Shown here piece after piece: positions 50,837 through 62,400 of a DNA stretch of 64,000 bases (positions within the stretch are counted from its first letter, which is position 1; every line of letters starts with the position of its first letter). This stretch comes from Allium sativum (taxonomy: Eukaryota; Streptophyta; Magnoliopsida; Asparagales; Amaryllidaceae). The notes under the pieces were generated by a model. It saw nothing but the letters and a program-made list of their open reading frames with translations. It was not told the DNA's origin and searched no databases. The DNA is taken from NCBI GenBank assembly GCA_030737875.1, contig CM060923.1:490880453-490944452 (forward strand), written 5' to 3'. A program made the translations under genes and the position numbers.

Positions 50837-50872
50837 AATTTCGAGGACGAAATTATTTTAAGGGGGGAAGTC
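50837..50872 (+). promoter_or_regulatory. pre-tract hairpin and polypurine tract, family 2
   Basis: Stem AATTTCG/CGAAATT with loop AGGA (50837-50854), then TTTTAAGGGGGGAAGTC up to the 3' LTR. Confidence 0.85.
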
Positions 50873-51672
50873 TGTAATGGCGCGTTTTGATTAGCTGTCG
50901 AATAATTAATTTATTTAATTATTTATATATCGATTTGGCGATATCGATAACTTAAAGTACAACGTTCGAACTTATAATTTATAATTATAATTAAAACGAA
51001 CCTGAAACGTCTCGGCAGTTCGCAATTTGGCGATTTGAACTTCAATTGAATGTACATGATTCATTTTAAGCCGGATTTCTGTGAAACAAGAAACGTGTGG
51101 AGCTGGCGGAGTATATCTTTTTAGTGGAAGAGAAAAATCGGGATTTCGTCGTGTAGATTTTGATGTATGTCCAAATCAAATTTTAAAATAGTCGCTATGG
51201 AATCCTTTATCGACCATAACGGTTATTTCAAAATAACTAGTCATCGGGTGTGAATTCAGACAAGGTTCTTTTGAGGCGTAGTGATAATTTAATTTTTAGA
51301 ATTTTACGGTAAATTTTAATTAATTAAATAAGCGACTTTTTATTTGGAGTATTTCGCACCCTGAAATCAACATTTTGAAGTTTCAAAATATGAGTCCACC
51401 TACCGATATTATTATATTTCTGGAGTCGGGACACATCGCTCATCACAATGATATTTTTATATCAGTCCGTAAACGAAGGAGTTTGGCATAACAGGATACT
51501 ATGTAAAACTAAGTTTTCAAAACAAATGGGGAGACAAAACTAAATGGACCAAAACTGATCGAGTCCACATAACCATGTTTGCCAACCAACCCTACCTACT
51601 TTAGCGGTGCATTTTCTTCCACGTCTTCAACGTTTTACCACATCTTCAAAATATCTAGATATTTGTCACTCA

Positions 51673-51680
51673 TATAAATA
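51673..51680 (+). promoter_or_regulatory. TATA box of the family-2 LTR (3' copy)
   Basis: TATAAATA followed by a C run, identical in context to 6154. In this copy it would drive transcription into the right flank. Confidence 0.5.
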
Positions 51681-53866
51681 CCCCCCCTTAAATCTCTTAT
51701 AACCGAATCCTTGAATCTTCTGTAAATCCAACAAAGTGAGCCGCCACATTACTTTATCCTTCCACCAATTCACTCTCGTTCAATACTTAATGAAATCATG
51801 AAATATTACGTTCAGTGAGATCGAGTGATGGTGTACTTCATTTGGGTACACACAAGAATGCGTTTGATTCTCTCTGAGGTGTTCAGGTTTTTCCAGCGTG
51901 GCCTAGGACCACGTTTTCGAGGTGTACGGTCGTTGATGAGGAAGTTGGGTGTCCGATTTGTAATCGCTGTTCGAAGCTCTCCAACCCTTTGTGCATCTTG
52001 TGAGGCTCGACAGTCTGGGTTAGCCTAGGGTTTCATGTTTGGGATTGACAGGGAGATTGGGAGCTGAAATCGAAGAAGGGGGAGGCGTGAGGAGACAGCA
52101 AGCGTGTCGAGGCTGGTGAATGAGCTGCTGTGAGTAGTGCTTGAGTTGATAGTTTGCAAGGAGAATTGAAATCTGGAGCGGTGGTTTTGTTGAAGAAAAT
52201 AAGTACGGGAGTTTGTATTTTCTTACGTGAAATATAGTCCCAGGCGGTGTTAAGACTTGCTGGAGACGGATCGAAGAAGGGAGAGGGAGACATCAGTCAC
52301 GGTTTGAAGGGTAAAGGGGTGTGTTGTGTTGAGAGTGAAGAAATGGAGTTGTTTGTAATATCCTGAAGCTGCAGTGATTCATGAGGAGGCGATGACGAGC
52401 AGGATTCGAGCTGTATGTATGGACTTGCGGTTTTGTGAGAAGCAAGTATATGCGTGGATCCTATATATGTAAATGGAGAGGATTGATTAGCTGAAGCCTC
52501 GGTGAAGCGTTGGGCGGGGGGGGGGGGGGGGTATGGTGATGCAGAGGAGCACACATGTTTTGGGTAGTTTTATCAGAAGGGCTGTTTTGTAAAGGAGCAG
52601 AATTTTTATCTAGAAACGAGAATGTCTCGTTGGGGAAGAAAGGGAAGAAGATGCGGGTGGGAAATAGGGTGATAGGCCAACGGTATATAAAAGGAAATGG
52701 GCCGGAAGGGAAAGCAAAAGGTGAAGGCCCGTTACTTAATTAAATTCAAGTTTAATTAATTTAGATTGTATTCAAACTTTGAAACGCTATATCTCGGTCA
52801 TACGAAATCAGATTGACGAACCATAAGTTGCATTGGGACCATATGGACGAGAGCTTCACAATGAAGCTGACTGGAAGTCCATCAGGGCTCGTTACAATTT
52901 ATGGCAAAATAAATTGTCCGATTCAAATCATCGAACGTAAACCGATATTTTTCGGTTAACGCGCAACTGTGAGTAAAACTCACCAACACTGAACAGTTCT
53001 ATTTTTACAACGTATTCTTAGAACTGTTAAAATTGTCTGTTTGACTGTGTGTTGATTGAACTGCTAGTCAGTTAGTTAAATTTCTATATTGATTCTGTTT
53101 AACAGAATATATCATATGGAACTGAAAGTGATGTTATCTATATTGTCTAACATCTGTGATGCAGGGAAACAGGTTGGAGGAATCCGACTGGATTCCTCAA
53201 CAGTTATTTTATTGTTTTTCATATATTGTGATATATGATGTGTTATGAAATCTGTTATTGATTTCATATGTTTGAATGATACCGATCATTGTTATACGAC
53301 ACGTTAAACACCGTAGGTGGTACTAGAATGTAAAAAGGGAATTTTCAATGTTTATATTGAAAATAAATCTTATTTATAAAATCGATAGGATTTTATAAAA
53401 TGAAAACATTTATTTATTTAGGAAATAAATAAAGGAACATTTATTTAGATTATAAATAAATGGAATAAAGGAATATTTATTTAGGGAATAAATAAAGGAA
53501 CACTTGTTAGGAAAATAAATTGAATTATACAAGGATAGATTTAAACACGTGCTTCGCACACGGTATAACACGATATGGATTTAAATGAGATATTAAATAG
53601 GAAATCTGTTTTAAACAGATAAATTGAAGTAGATTAATTTATAAATAATGTTTTATAAATTAAATAAATTATTTATCATTGATAAATGGAACATATATAA
53701 GTCTGGACTTATATAGAGAAGTAGAAACGTTATTAAAAGGACATTTATAAAGTGAAGAACCGTTACTAAAAGTAAATCTTTATAAATGGATAAACTTGTA
53801 AAAAGGTAAATCTTTATCAATGGATAAACGTTGTAAAAAGGAAATCTTTCGAAATGAGTTATTCGA

Positions 53867-55330
53867 ATTAGATATTCGAATGGAGTTAAACAAAGTAATT
53901 TGCTAAGTTAACCAAAGCGAGTTAGTCAAGTTGATCAAAGTAATTGGTTAAGTTAACCAAAGTAAATTAGTTAAGATAAACTAAGCGGTTAATCGAAGTG
54001 AATTAGTCAAGTTAAACTAATTGGTAAATCAAAGTAAATTAGTTAAGATAAACTAAGCGGTTAATCGAAGTGAATTAGTCAAGTTAAACTAATTGGTAAA
54101 TCAAAGTGAATTAGTTGCGTCAAACTAAGTGAATTAGTCAAGTTAAACTAATTGGTTGATCGAAGTAAATTAGTTGGGTAAATCAAAGTGAATTAGCTGA
54201 GTTAAACTAAGTAAATCGGTTAGAGTTAATCAAAGTGAATTAACTAAGTTAAACTAAGTGGATTAGCTCAGTTAATCGAGACAAGTAAATCAAGTTAGGT
54301 TAAACCATTTGAGTTAACCAGTTAGGTTAAACCATTTGAGTTAACCAGTTAAAGTTTACCAGTTAAAGATAAACAGTTAGAGTCGACCAGTTAGAGTTGA
54401 CCAGTTAAAGTTGACCAGTTAAAATTGACCAGTTAGAGTTGACCAGTTAGAGTTATCCAAGTGGAGTTAATCGAGTAGAGTTGCCGAATATCACTTATTC
54501 GAAGTAGAGTAATCGAATATAGTTTATACGAGTGGAGAAATCAAATGTTATTTCATTTGAGAAGAATTACCGAATATTATTTATTCGAAGAGTAGTTATC
54601 GAATATTGGTTATTCGAAGTTAGTTAATCCAAAGGAGTTATTCGAAGTTAGTTAATCCAAAGGAGTTAGTCGAAGAGTTAATCGAATATAGTTATTCGAA
54701 AAGAGGTGTTAATCGAATATAGTTATTCGAGTAAAGTTAAAAGAGTTAATCGAATTTAGTTATTCGAAATGAGTTATTCGAATTAGATATTTGAATAGAG
54801 TTAAACACATTAGAGTGATTCGAATTACTTATTCAAATAGAGTTAAACACGTAAGAGTTAATTGAATATTAGTTATTCAATTAGAGTTAAATCGAATTTA
54901 GTTATTCGAAAGGAGTTAATCAATTTGAGTTAAGTTAATCGATTTGAATTAAGTTGAATCGAAATGGAGTAAATCGATTAGAATTAAGTTAATCGAGTTA
55001 GAGTAAATCGAATATTGGTTATTCGAAGGTAAGTTATTCGAATTAGTTATTCAAAGGAGTTAATCAAATGAGTTGATCCAAAGGAGTTGGTCGAATATTA
55101 GTTATTCGAATAGAGATTAAAGGAGTTATCGATTTTAGTTTGATCGAAAGGAGTCATCGATTAGTAAATCGAAAGGAGATTTTCGAATATAGCATATTCG
55201 AAAGAAAGAGATCGAATATTGTTTATTCGAAAGAGAGAGATTTCGAATATGAGTTATTCGAAGAGAGATAATCGAATATAGGTTATTCGAAGAAGAGTTA
55301 ATCAAATAGAGATTACTCGAAAGAGAGTTA
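53867..55330 (+). repeat. short-hairpin array, 3' copy
   Basis: Same as 8338-9800 with few differences. One stem is broken here: 'tttatacgag' near 54530 against 'tttattcgag' in the 5' LTR. Confidence 0.8.
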
Positions 55331-57530
55331 TACGTCGAATTCGATTATAGCGAATTCGGGAAAGTACTATTTACTTTCCAGGGTTTAAATCAAGATTTAG
55401 TTATTGATTTAGAAATTAGGTGTCTGTTAAATTATTCGAGTTAGGAGATAAAGTTATAATTTAGGTTAGATATTGCAGAAGTAGGAATTATAACGTTATA
55501 GTTATAATCAAACGTTTTCATATAAAAAGTAGATTTGTAACCTGAATCCGAGAATTTGCGTAAACAGATAATTGGAAAAAGTGAGTGACGAGCTTCATCT
55601 ATTTCACAGTAAAGGACGTTGTGCAATTAAGGTCTGAGAGGTAATTATACCCCAACTTGATTGACTTCAGAATTGACAAAGGAATAGTTGTGGTTCGATA
55701 GAAAGGGTTGATTTGAAATATAGTTAAGTAATAAGCGATGAATGGATTAAGCGTAACGATGTTTTATACAACGTTCATTGGAAATCCGTAAATGAGTTTT
55801 GGAAATGTTTTCCAAATATAGTCAGATATGTTTTCTAAACATAGAAAATGAAATGTTTTCATGATAAGAATTTAAGAAATAAAGTTAAGCAAATTCAGAA
55901 ACTAACTGGAGAGGGTAAGTTGAACGGTTTTCTAAGTGACGATCTGATGTTGGTTTCGACCTTCCGGATTGATACTTAGAGAATTGTTCTCATACTAGTT
56001 ACAGTTAGGGACTGATAGTTGCGAAATAATAGTGATGTGAAAATAAGCTATGGAAATGTTTTCCAATGATTAATAACATATATTCTCTAAATATATGAAA
56101 TAAGGAAATATGAACATATGATGATTGATCGATCGAATTTCCATTTGGAAATAAGATCGTTGTTTGTACACCGACATGTTTTCATTTGATAGTTGAATCA
56201 CGGACTATCAAAGTTTTTACCATTTTAACGTTGTTAATATGGAGAGACCGGTTGGATTTTTATCCAAAGAACCACTCTGTATTGGCATAAGCGTTGCGAG
56301 CAATATCTGCCAAAGATAAATTGAAGACGGAGTAAAGTGCAAGGGCTGTTGTATAAGTCTTAGATAACAGTGACTAAGATGGATATACTGAATAGTGCCT
56401 TCGGTTTGTCCAGTCCCAGGACAACGTATATGGAAGAAGGTCTGACAGAGTATATCCAATGGATCGCGTAAGTTGATCTGTTCAAACGTATTCACGTTTG
56501 GTGGCGGAGGAATTCGTTTCTCTTAGCTATATACCCGTGTTATTTTTGGATAAGTCAATTTGTGATTTGGCGGGTATGACGATGTGGCATTCAAAGTGAA
56601 TGGTGATCAGATGTTCTGAAGATAGACGTAGCTTCTAGCCTCACACCGGGAAGTAACAAAAGTTGGGCTAGGCAGCATGGCTAGTTGGGTCATCCCCAAG
56701 CAGGGTGTATTTTTACTGATCTAGGGAATATCCATATTTATACTTCTTTTTGATTCTGTATCTTCGAATGACAGTTTGATGGCCTACAACCGTGGTGGCA
56801 ATATATTCGCGACACTCAAGCTAAATGAGTGAGCGGCCATGTGTGGCCGGGTTGCAAGACGTTCTTGTTGAACCCTGAGTGTATCACCTCTAGAGTACAC
56901 TATTCAGAAGGTGCTCCCATACCTTGTCTGTTGGAATCTATTCTCCGATAAGCGCCCTGCGGTTTATGATTTTATACTATGTATGTAGAACGTGAGATGC
57001 AAGCGTTTCTGCTAGATTGATACCTATTTGTACTTAGACATTATTATAATATCACAATGATATTGTTTGTCAAAGTCGTTTAGATACTCATAAGGAAAAA
57101 CCCGTTCCGTATTCACGGCGTGGTCTTATGAGATATCATATACCTGTTCAATTGTTTTAAACTGTTTTACTCACACCAGTCCCATGACTGACCCGGAGTT
57201 TACTTTGTTGTTTTCCCTAAACTCTTGGGTGCCTAAATTTGTACGGGCAGTCAAGTAGTCGAGATTCACAGATATACTTGGAGAGCTTGGAGCAGGAGGC
57301 TGCAAGATTTTATAGCTATAGTTATTTCCGCTGTGTGGTAAGTGTTGTACTCTGATAAGTGCTATTGTATATATATAACTGTTTACTTCAAAGTTATGTT
57401 ATATATTATATGTTATTCGTTCCGCTGTGAGATTCGTGTTACTCTGATGATTCTGATGTTCTTCTTCTTCTTCTATTCTATTAGTTCTATCTTTTCTTTC
57501 TCACCTTCTAAATTCTTTCACTAACGTCTC

Positions 57531-57564
57531 GGAATTTCCGACTCTCGAGGAGTCGGAAATTTCC
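57531..57564 (+). terminator. strong terminal hairpin of the family-2 LTR
   Basis: Arms GGAATTTCCGACTC and GAGTCGGAAATTTCC (one bulged A) around TCGAG, ending 10 bases before the LTR end. The 5' copy is at 49452-49485. It could act in RNA 3'-end formation or at the LTR tip; 'terminator' is only the nearest category. Confidence 0.45.
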
Positions 57565-57574
57565 AGCCGTTACA

Positions 57575-58588
57575 GATAGCGATGCACCTTGGTTATATCG
57601 GTCGTTCCGGCGCCGATGGATGATCTTTATACATACCAGATTTACGCCCCATAGGGCGGGGAAACATAGTTTTCAGGCATTTTAATCCACATCGGGTGGA
57701 CCGGCCCTGACGATCCAAGGCTTGTCTGCACGCTTGCCTGAGACATGGTAGGCTAGATTGTCTCGAAGCGGTAAGGACGATCCCTTGCCTTGGTTCACAG
57801 ACGGAAATCCAACTTCCAATACGTGACAATTTGGTTTTATTTGTATTGCCTAGTATGGTGACATAGTGGGATGGGGCACTCGTGCCGTCTATGATTGATA
57901 CATTTATATTTGAAATTGTTTTGACACTATACACTTATAGTAATAGTAAAATATGAAATTTCACGTACCAAGCATATTTGGCTATTATAAGGTAAAACTC
58001 TATCATCCGGCTTGCGTTGCATTGTGTGATGGGACCTGAGTCTTGTAATAGCTTCATTGTTCTTTATTTAGCATTGCGCTGTTTGTTTTATGCACGGGTA
58101 TCCTTGGGAGGAAACCCGTTCCGTGTTATACGGCATGGTCCCTTAATTTACCTAACTTCAAAATCAGATTAATATCTATTTTAGTTTTCACACCAGTCAC
58201 ATGACCGACGTGGAGTTTATTGTTTTAACCTAAACTCTGGGTGCCCCTATTTCCACACGGGCAACTAGTAGTTTTGGTTTTGCAGATTTATACTCACATG
58301 ATTCTGGTTTGCAGCTGGAATGATATTCGGAGAGCTTTGTATCTGTATATTCTTTTCGGTTGTGTTTTGTATTATTTTTCTGCTGCTATGTATTTAAATG
58401 TAATTTAAATCTCTGATGTATATTAAATGTGTATATTTATCCATACTCTGTATATTCTTGTAATCTGATGTAAATTGTTGTAATAAGCAATGAAATGTTC
58501 TTCTATTTGTGTTTTGATTCGTCTTGTCCTCAAGGAAATCCATACTTCCTCTTCTCCTCGGAGACCGGGGAAGTTTTGGGTCCTTACA
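57575..58588 (+). mobile_element. old family-1 LTR, right part
   Basis: Starts with the duplicated GATAG and continues the old LTR broken at 5353. It is colinear with 33030-33714 of LTR B and with the LTR end seen in C/C', and ends GGGTCCTTACA at 58588. No primer site follows, and the flank ATGTA does not match the bases before 88. Confidence 0.85.
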
Positions 58589-58709
58589 ATGTACTAATAC
58601 CGAAAACCACTTTAACTACTGTGTACGCAGTGGAGTTCCAGAATGAAGTAGGTTGATTTGGAGGCGATTACTGGATTTGAAGAAAGAGAACAGTAATGGA
58701 TATCCTTGA
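58589..58709. other. unassigned gap
   Basis: 121 bases between two family-1 LTR pieces. No recognised motif. Confidence 0.4.
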
Positions 58710-59820
58710 TGTAATAACCCAGAAAATTCGAACCAATTTAAAAAATTTATTTTGGCAATTTTAATGAATTTTGAATACTTGAAATGATTATTTTAAATAA
58801 TAATGATAAGAAATTTATTTTGAATTGAAATAGAACGTATATATTAATTTGAATCGTCGTTATAATATAAATATTTATTTTAAATTATAAAAGGAATTGA
58901 AAATGGCGCGGTGGTTCGAAAATTCGATTTCAAATTTCAAATAAATGTACAGGATTCAAAATAAACTGGATTTTAGAGAAAACAAAAATATTAGAATCTA
59001 TTTAAAAATATCTTTCCAACGAATCCCAAAAATTAAAATTTCATAGTGGGAATAAAAAGTTATGCCCAACTGAAAATTCAGAATAGTCGCTATGGAAAAT
59101 ATAGCCCGTAAAAATAGCCATTTTGCAAACGACCTTCATTTTCGATGAAACCACTTTTGTTGAATCCAGGATGTCAAGTTATTGCTTAATTCCAAAATTC
59201 ATAATTTTCTGAATCAATATGTGAGCGTGGCAAAGTAAAACGTGTTTTGACAGTTTGAGTCAATTCGGATAGGCCAGAAAATGGCCATTTTTCAAACGAC
59301 ACAGAATTTGGCAAAATTAGTTTTGTTTGGACCGTATTGTCAATACGATGCTACAAAATATTTTTTGGGAATTTTTAGAGTCAGTATGTGGCCACGTTAA
59401 ATTGAAATGTGTGTTCAAATTCAATATATTGATTTAAATTTTGATTTTGATGAAAACTGATCGTAACCGTCGAACTGGCTTACGATACATATCCCATTGT
59501 GTTCGGAATGGGGGTAATTAGCTAGAGATGACAGGCGGTGGGTCTCGTTTGGAGTTCAAAATAAAAAGCTACTTTTTGGAATTAATTAAAATAAAAAATA
59601 TAAACCTAGCCCTGGAATTTAATCGGTCAAAGCCCTACCCTCTTACCCCATGGTCAACCCTTGGTTCAGCAGCAAACTTCCCCCACCCCCCCACCCCCGC
59701 CTTCTTTCCTTTTCACGATAGATTTAGGAATAAAACTCGCACTCCGTAGTTCGATGGCGGCCATCGCCATCTCCACACCGCCCCACGCCCTCTGACACCG
59801 CCTCCGATCCGCCCCTCCTC
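58710..59820 (+). mobile_element. family-1 LTR fragment (old), cut by family 3
   Basis: Begins TGTAATAACCCAG and follows the first 1.1 kb of family-1 LTRs ('ggcgcggtggttcg', 'cccattgtgttcggaatggggg', then a C-rich stretch). It has many substitutions. It stops where the family-3 LTR starts. Confidence 0.8.
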
Positions 59821-60102
59821 TGTAACACCCCGAATTTCGGTTAATGCTAAAATTCACTAATTACAGAATAAATAATCTCAGATGTGAGAATTGGGGGAAA
59901 CGGGCTGCGTCATTGCGTTCGTCTCGGAAAAATACGCGAGATAGAGTCCGAGTTTTCGAGAATCGGAGTCCGTATGGCCCAGTTATGGCCCAATGAAGTT
60001 TGCAGAAAATTAAAAGTTCAAAACAGATTTAAAATTCAGGTTTAAAATTCAAAATTAGGGCCATTGGGCGCTGGAGGGAAAAATTCCCGCCCAGCTACCC
60101 GT

Positions 60103-60175
60103 GTCGACAGCCCTGTCGACAGGGCAGTCGACTGGGTAGCACCAGGTCGACAGCCCTGTCGACTTGGGTGTCGAC
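60103..60175 (+). promoter_or_regulatory. cluster of six GTCGAC palindromes
   Basis: GTCGAC at 60103, 60115, 60127, 60146, 60158 and 60170, two of them in wider palindromes such as CCCTGTCGACAGGG (60111-60124). It lies 140-215 bp upstream of the TATA box, an enhancer-like position. Confidence 0.5.
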
Positions 60176-60317
60176 AGGGGGTGCTCGTCAGGTCTAACCT
60201 GGTGCACCATTTTAAGGGATTGGCTGTGTTTTGGGCTGTTCTCTAGAAGCTTCCGGGATCTGATGGTCCTAATCTAACCTAGGGTTGATCTAAGGGCCTA
60301 AAACACTTGCCTAATCC

Positions 60318-60325
60318 TATAAATA
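60318..60325 (+). promoter_or_regulatory. TATA box of the family-3 LTR
   Basis: TATAAATA in 'cctaatcctataaataagac', with a C/A-rich start region downstream. Confidence 0.55.
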
Positions 60326-60847
60326 AGACCCTAAGCTAACCCTAAATGACCATAATCCTATCTACTAACTAAACTATGCCATAATTTTCTATGATCATGG
60401 CCTCCACCCAAAACCCTAACCTCCATCCTCTTATGAAACTATTTCTATGAAGGCTTTCATATTCATACAAGCATTTTTGAGTTGTTTAAGGGATCATTAG
60501 CTTGCATTCATCATCAAGTTGCAAGCTTTATGTCCAAGGCTAGAGTTTTTGGGTAATTTGTGGCAAGGGTTTGCTTATGGGAGCTTAGTGGTGAGTTCCC
60601 ATAGCTTTAATAATCAATTGTTAAATTGATTATGGTAGGATATGATAAGACATGGCTATGTTTGTGGATAAGTGTGTTTATGCAAGTTTAGTATAGTGTA
60701 TGTTATGTGTTTTGCAAGTTTTATGCTATATGCAAGTTTAATGCCATGTTTTATGATGCAAAACACTATGTTGAACATTTATGCATATGTAACATGTTAT
60801 GCAAACTATATGTGAGAGTATATGCAAGTTATATGTAACATGATATG

Positions 60848-60972
60848 CAAGTTATGCATTTGGTTTTATGCATGCTATGTAATTGGTTTTATGCATGCTA
60901 TGTATTTGGTTTTATGCATGCTAAGTATTTGGTGTTATGCGTGCTAAGTATTTTGGTTTATGCATGCTAAGT
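60848..60972 (+). repeat. tandem array, 23-bp unit
   Basis: 'ggttttatgcatgctatgtatt' recurs near 60862, 60885, 60908, 60931 and 60955. Confidence 0.8.
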
Positions 60973-60993
60973 GTTTGTTCATATACAAGTTGT

Positions 60994-61136
60994 GATGCAA
61001 GTTCATATGCAAGTTATGATGCAAGTTCATATGCAAGTTATGATGCAAGTTCATATGCAAGTTATGATGCAAGTTCATATGCAAGTTGTGATGCAAGTTC
61101 ATATGCAAGTTATGATGCAAGTTCATATGCAAGTTG
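60994..61136 (+). repeat. tandem array, 24-bp unit, six copies
   Basis: Unit 'gatgcaagttcatatgcaag'. The period is a multiple of three and gives false repetitive frames on both strands. Confidence 0.88.
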
Positions 61137-61510
61137 GCCTTTTTGTATAAGTACATGTGCGAGTTCGTCCCTTTTAGACCTATGACTTGTATGCAAGTTG
61201 ACACCTTTATGATAGGTCTATAACATGAACATTTAAGCAAGTTACCATCTTCATGACCTATGTGATTCATGCAAGTTTGGGTTGGTTATTTATGCAAGTT
61301 GGGTTTGTGGTCATATATACAAGTTGACACCTTTTAAACCCATGGTAATACTAAGGATATGCTAAGTTGAACCCATAGTGTATATGATGAATCTTCTCTT
61401 TTGAAGTATGTCATGTTAACGTATTTACGTGGGGACGATGGGGTAAAAATTAATGAACACATAAAATTGTGTGAAGTGGGTATAATTAAACATACCGTAA
61501 AGTGGATGGA

Positions 61511-61597
61511 CATAATTGGGAATTTACCTATTAAGTTAGGTCTACCCATATTATGGAATTGGGAATTTACCTATTGAGTTAAGTCTACCCATATTCT
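61511..61597 (+). repeat. two-copy repeat of about 43 bp
   Basis: 'aattgggaatttacctatt' plus 'agttaggtctacccatat' occurs twice in a row with two base changes. A longer two-copy repeat starting 'gacacgaggtt' follows (61675 and 61797). Confidence 0.7.
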
Positions 61598-62172
61598 TAA
61601 ATATTTGTAATTAATTAGGGATAATTAATACAAATTATGGGGGTGATTAATTAGGTATAATTAATCTACTAAGACACGAGGTTGGACCCATTTGTAGCGG
61701 AAGTCTGCCCGGAACCGACCGGCCATCCAGCGGCTACAAATGATTGGCCCAATGTGAGAGGTCTTAGTCATAAACTAAATACGTGACAAGTGTAAAGACA
61801 CGAGGTTAGACTCTGTTATGGTGTAAGGCTGCCCGGAACCAACCGGCATATCCAGCTGCCATAAAAGACAGTCTAATGTGAAAGGTCTTTACAAAGGTTA
61901 CGATCTTAATTAATTAAGAAACACTTAACCACATTAGCATGTAGAGGGGCATGAGGGGTTAAGTGGGTGCCTTGGGTGGCATGAAGTAACTAGTGGGGGT
62001 GCCTTTGGTGGCATAAGGAAACTAGAGGGTTGCCTTGGGTGGCAATAGAACATACGATTAGAATACTTAACCAAAGAGGAACATGTAATTAAACAAGATT
62101 GAAGGGTTAAGTAAGTGCCTTGGGTGGCATGTGGGAATCAAGTAAGTGCCTTGGGTGGCATGTGGAAATCTA

Positions 62173-62400
62173 GTGGGGGCCTTAAGTGGCAATTAAATAT
62201 AATTAAATGACAAGCTTAAGTAGTAGCTTGTGGGGACCTTAAGTGGCAATTAAAATATAATTAAATGACAAGCTTAAGTAGTAGCTTGTGGGGGCCCTAA
62301 GTGGCAATTAAAATATAATTAAATGACAAGCTTAGGTAGTAGCTTGTGGGGGCCTTGAATGGCAATTGAAATATGATTAGATGACTTAACCAAACTTTAA
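62173..62400 (+). repeat. tandem array, 58-bp unit, four copies
   Basis: Starts at 62173, 62230, 62288 and 62346 with 'gtgggggccttaagtggcaa' and ends with 'gacaagcttaagtagtag'. A further part of the unit is at 62450-62484. Confidence 0.8.

Larger units (their letters stand above)
49496..50872 (+). mobile_element. family-2 interior (non-autonomous, 1.38 kb)
   Basis: It starts with the primer site TGGTATCAGAGC (49498-49509) and ends with a polypurine tract before 50873. It has no Gag or Pol similarity; the longest frame (50447-50716, 89 codons) resembles nothing I know and overlaps the conserved block. Signals shared with family 1 in the same order are the primer site, the CTGATGATG/CATCATCAG hairpin (50069-50094), the conserved block (50548-50666) and the AATTTCG-AGGA-CGAAATT hairpin (50837-50854). 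The rest is diverged AT-rich sequence. Confidence 0.9.
50873..57574 (+). mobile_element. family-2 3' LTR, complete (6.70 kb)
   Basis: TGTAATGGC at the start and GCCGTTACA at the end, near-inverted termini, with GATAG following. It serves as the uninterrupted reference for the 5' LTR. Its G-tract near 52514 is longer than that of the 5' copy (about 6990). It carries the TATA box (51673), the hairpin array (53867-55330) and the terminal hairpin (57531-57564). There is no coding gene. Confidence 0.93.

Noticed and set aside
49496..50872. Host gene captured in the family-2 interior
   Set aside because: No frame over 89 codons, no splice-supported exons and no recognised protein. The only conserved parts are retrotransposon signals.
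60944..61270. His/Asn-Leu-rich and Ser-Tyr-Ala repeat frames
   Set aside because: Both come from the 24-bp tandem array in the family-3 LTR.
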